Origin: Bin5 sp965207495
GTDB lineage: Bacteria; Chloroflexota; Anaerolineae; Caldilineales; Caldilineaceae
Assembly (NCBI GenBank): GCA_965207495.1
Contig: OZ242287.1
Coordinates: 4,712,001 to 4,776,000, forward strand
Reading direction: 5' to 3'
Length of the DNA stretch: 64,000 bases
Under the pieces are notes generated by a model. That model saw only the letters and a program-made list of their open reading frames with translations, had not been told where the DNA came from and did not search any database. Made by a program: the position numbers and the translations under genes. Below, in pieces: positions 62,666 through 64,000 of the stretch. The first letter of the stretch is position 1. Every line of letters starts with the position of its first letter.

Positions 62666-63747
62666 TAGGCGGCGCGAAGAAGCTGCGCGTAGGCTTCATC
62701 GGCGCCGGCGCCATCACCGACCTGCACTACCTCGGTTACAAAGACAACCCCAAAGCGGAACTGCACGCCATCTGCGATCTTGACGAGGCACAGCTGCAGC
62801 GGCGCGCCTCCGAGTGGCAGATTGGAAAGACGTACACCGATTATCGGGACCTGCTCGCCGACCCCGACGTGGATGCGGTGGAGGTGATTACGCCTCACCA
62901 TCTGCATGCGGAGATGGGCATCGCCGCGCTGGAAGCAGGCAAGCACGTTTCGGTACAGAAGCCGATGGCGATCAGCGTTGCCGAGTGCGATGCCATGATC
63001 GAGGCGGCGGCACGCGCGGGCAAGCTGATGCGCGTGTTCGAAAACTTTCGCTTCTACCCGCCCCTGGTCAAGGCCAAGCAGCTTCTCGACGCAGGCGCGA
63101 TAGGCGAGCCGCTCTCGATACGCATAAAGTGCGTGCAGGGTACAACGGGGGAGGACTGGGAGATACCCTACAGGCGCTGGGTTTGGCGATTCGACCCGGC
63201 CCAGAGCGGCGGGGGCCGGGTGATCCTTGACTATGGTTATCATCTTTTTTCGGTCGCGCAGTGGTTCATGGGCGAGCCAGAAAAGGTGTTTGCCTGGATC
63301 ACGCACCGACCCATCCAACATGGTTGGATGCTTGACAGCCCGGCGGTCGTCATCTGGAAGTATAAGGATGCAGAGAAGTACGGCTCCTACGAAGCGGTAA
63401 CCTCCGACGACATCCTGGTTCCTACGAAGTACGGCCGACCTGAGGACGAGTGGGTCGAGTTGACCGGCTCGCGCGGCTTTATATGGGTAAACCGCTGCAC
63501 GTCGATGTTGCTGGACAGGCCGGCGGTGGAGATGTACCGGGACGGCGAAACAACGGCATTTCCTGAGGTGGACTCGGACTGGGGGGCCAGTTTCAGGGCC
63601 GGGGTGCATGACTTCGTGGACGCAGTTGCGGAAGGGCGGCAGTCAGAGTTGAGCGGGGAGGAAGGGAAGGCGATCCTCCGGTTCTGTCGCGCGGCGCAGC
63701 TGTCGGCGCAAGAGGGGCGCGAGGTCAGGCCTGAGGAGACGGCGTAA
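62662..63747 (+). CDS. Gfo/Idh/MocA family oxidoreductase
   Basis: A 361-residue dehydrogenase starting at GTG, overlapping the ThDP enzyme stop as GTGA, so the two are probably translationally coupled. The Rossmann motif is LRVGFIGAGAITDLHYLG. The family EKP motif is changed to QKP (HVSVQKPMAIS); the Lys is kept. LDYGYHLFSVAQWFMGEPEKV supplies the D-x-x-x-H site. It may process the galactose-side product or the ThDP enzyme's substrate; this is inference from gene order. Confidence 0.9.
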   Translation: MIGGAKKLRVGFIGAGAITDLHYLGYKDNPKAELHAICDLDEAQLQRRASEWQIGKTYTDYRDLLADPDVDAVEVITPHHLHAEMGIAALEAGKHVSVQKPMAISVAECDAMIEAAARAGKLMRVFENFRFYPPLVKAKQLLDAGAIGEPLSIRIKCVQGTTGEDWEIPYRRWVWRFDPAQSGGGRVILDYGYHLFSVAQWFMGEPEKVFAWITHRPIQHGWMLDSPAVVIWKYKDAEKYGSYEAVTSDDILVPTKYGRPEDEWVELTGSRGFIWVNRCTSMLLDRPAVEMYRDGETTAFPEVDSDWGASFRAGVHDFVDAVAEGRQSELSGEEGKAILRFCRAAQLSAQEGREVRPEETA

Positions 63748-63750
63748 GGG

Positions 63751-63875
63751 CAGTGGTCAGTGGTCAGTGGTCAGTGGTCAGTGGTCAGTGGTCAGTGGTC
63801 AGTGGTCAGTGGTCAGTGGTCAGTGGTCAGTGGTCAGTGGTCAGTGGTCAGTGGTCAGTGGTCAGTGGTCAGTGG
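63751..63875. repeat. Perfect heptamer tandem array, about 18 copies of CAGTGGT
   Basis: 125 bases of uninterrupted, mismatch-free CAGTGGT repeats starting three bases past the dehydrogenase stop codon. It is the longest member of the heptamer family in the window. Its perfection suggests recent expansion or active slippage; copy number could also be affected by assembly. Confidence 0.97.
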
Positions 63876-63924
63876 GTAATTATAGGCGAGTGGACGGTAG
63901 TGGGATAAGCAGGATTCCGGGATT

Positions 63925-64000
63925 ATGTTAGTTCCTTTTGGCTATGCGAAGCGAATTGCGGTTGGGCTGGCTGTTTGTTTTCTGGTAGCCGCGCTGCTCG
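63925..64000 (+). CDS. Start of a possible exported or membrane protein, cut by window end
   Basis: An ATG at 63925 opens 25 codons to the window end. They encode a short basic start (MLVPFGYAKRIA) followed by a hydrophobic stretch (VGLAVCFLVAALL), as in a signal peptide or first membrane helix. The ribosome site is weak (AGGA about 11 bases upstream). The assignment cannot be taken further from this window. Confidence 0.4.
   Translation, partial: MLVPFGYAKRIAVGLAVCFLVAALL

Noticed and set aside
62446..63609. A 387-codon minus-strand frame opposite the ThDP and dehydrogenase genes
   Set aside because: It crosses the boundary of two clear plus-strand genes and has the Arg/His-rich composition of antisense frames.
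63751..63875. CRISPR array
   Set aside because: The repeat is a contiguous 7-base unit with no spacers and no cas genes nearby.

Overview
The window looks like a chromosomal segment of a GC-rich member of the Chloroflexota, perhaps Caldilineales-like and of the host-associated or marine kind. This is inferred from content, not from a marker gene. The signs are many ABC importers for sugars and peptides, several substrate-binding proteins with twin-arginine plus lipobox leaders, repeated phytanoyl-CoA-dioxygenase-like and Gfo/Idh/MocA oxidoreductases, and dispersed palindromic and heptameric repeats between genes. No rRNA, tRNA, CRISPR array, transposase or phage gene was recognised.

Layout. 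(1) 12-7366, minus strand: a ribose-type (CUT2) sugar importer (binding protein, double ATPase, two permeases), then a small membrane protein, a Gfo/Idh/MocA dehydrogenase and a TIM-barrel sugar isomerase/epimerase. (2) 7524-11744, minus: a MazF/PemK-like toxin pair and a Dpp-type importer without ATPases. (3) 12253-16112, plus: an ATPase/DUF4276 gene pair resembling a split OLD nuclease, a LarA-like racemase and an HD-domain protein. (4) 16252-18036, minus: two tandem PhyH-like dioxygenases. (5) 18605-22038, plus: a membrane protein, a fucose-isomerase-like protein and an MDR dehydrogenase. (6) 22652-26674, minus: a VanZ-like protein and a CUT1 importer lacking an ATPase. (7) 27070-30699: a third PhyH protein, an AraC regulator with two effector domains, and an enolase-superfamily dehydratase. 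(8) 30711-37021, minus: a complete CUT1 importer with its UgpC/MsmK-type ATPase and a beta-propeller lipoprotein. (9) 37376-41099: FAH-family hydrolase, epimerase, flavin reductase and a DUF2961/GH172 glycosidase. (10) 41758-47567, plus: a second Dpp-type importer, a cupin and a Gfo/Idh/MocA protein, behind a near-consensus sigma-70 promoter. (11) 47961-53049: a nitrilase-fold protein lacking the catalytic cysteine, a ferredoxin-NADP reductase, a small membrane protein and an orphan peptide-binding protein. (12) 53769-63747, plus: duplicated sugar-binding proteins, a GH36 alpha-galactosidase, two CUT1 permeases, a ThDP enzyme and a Gfo/Idh/MocA protein, ending in an 18-copy heptamer array.

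Taken together the genes describe a heterotroph importing many sugars, sugar acids or polyols and peptides and processing them with oxidoreductases, isomerases and dehydratases. The window holds eight binding proteins and twelve permeases but only two transport ATPase genes, so ATPases are probably shared or encoded elsewhere. The least expected features are the ATPase/TOPRIM-like pair, the pseudo-nitrilase, the two-effector AraC protein, and the intergenic repeats: a composite palindromic element, tandem arrays with period 7 or 14, and long purine-rich hairpins.
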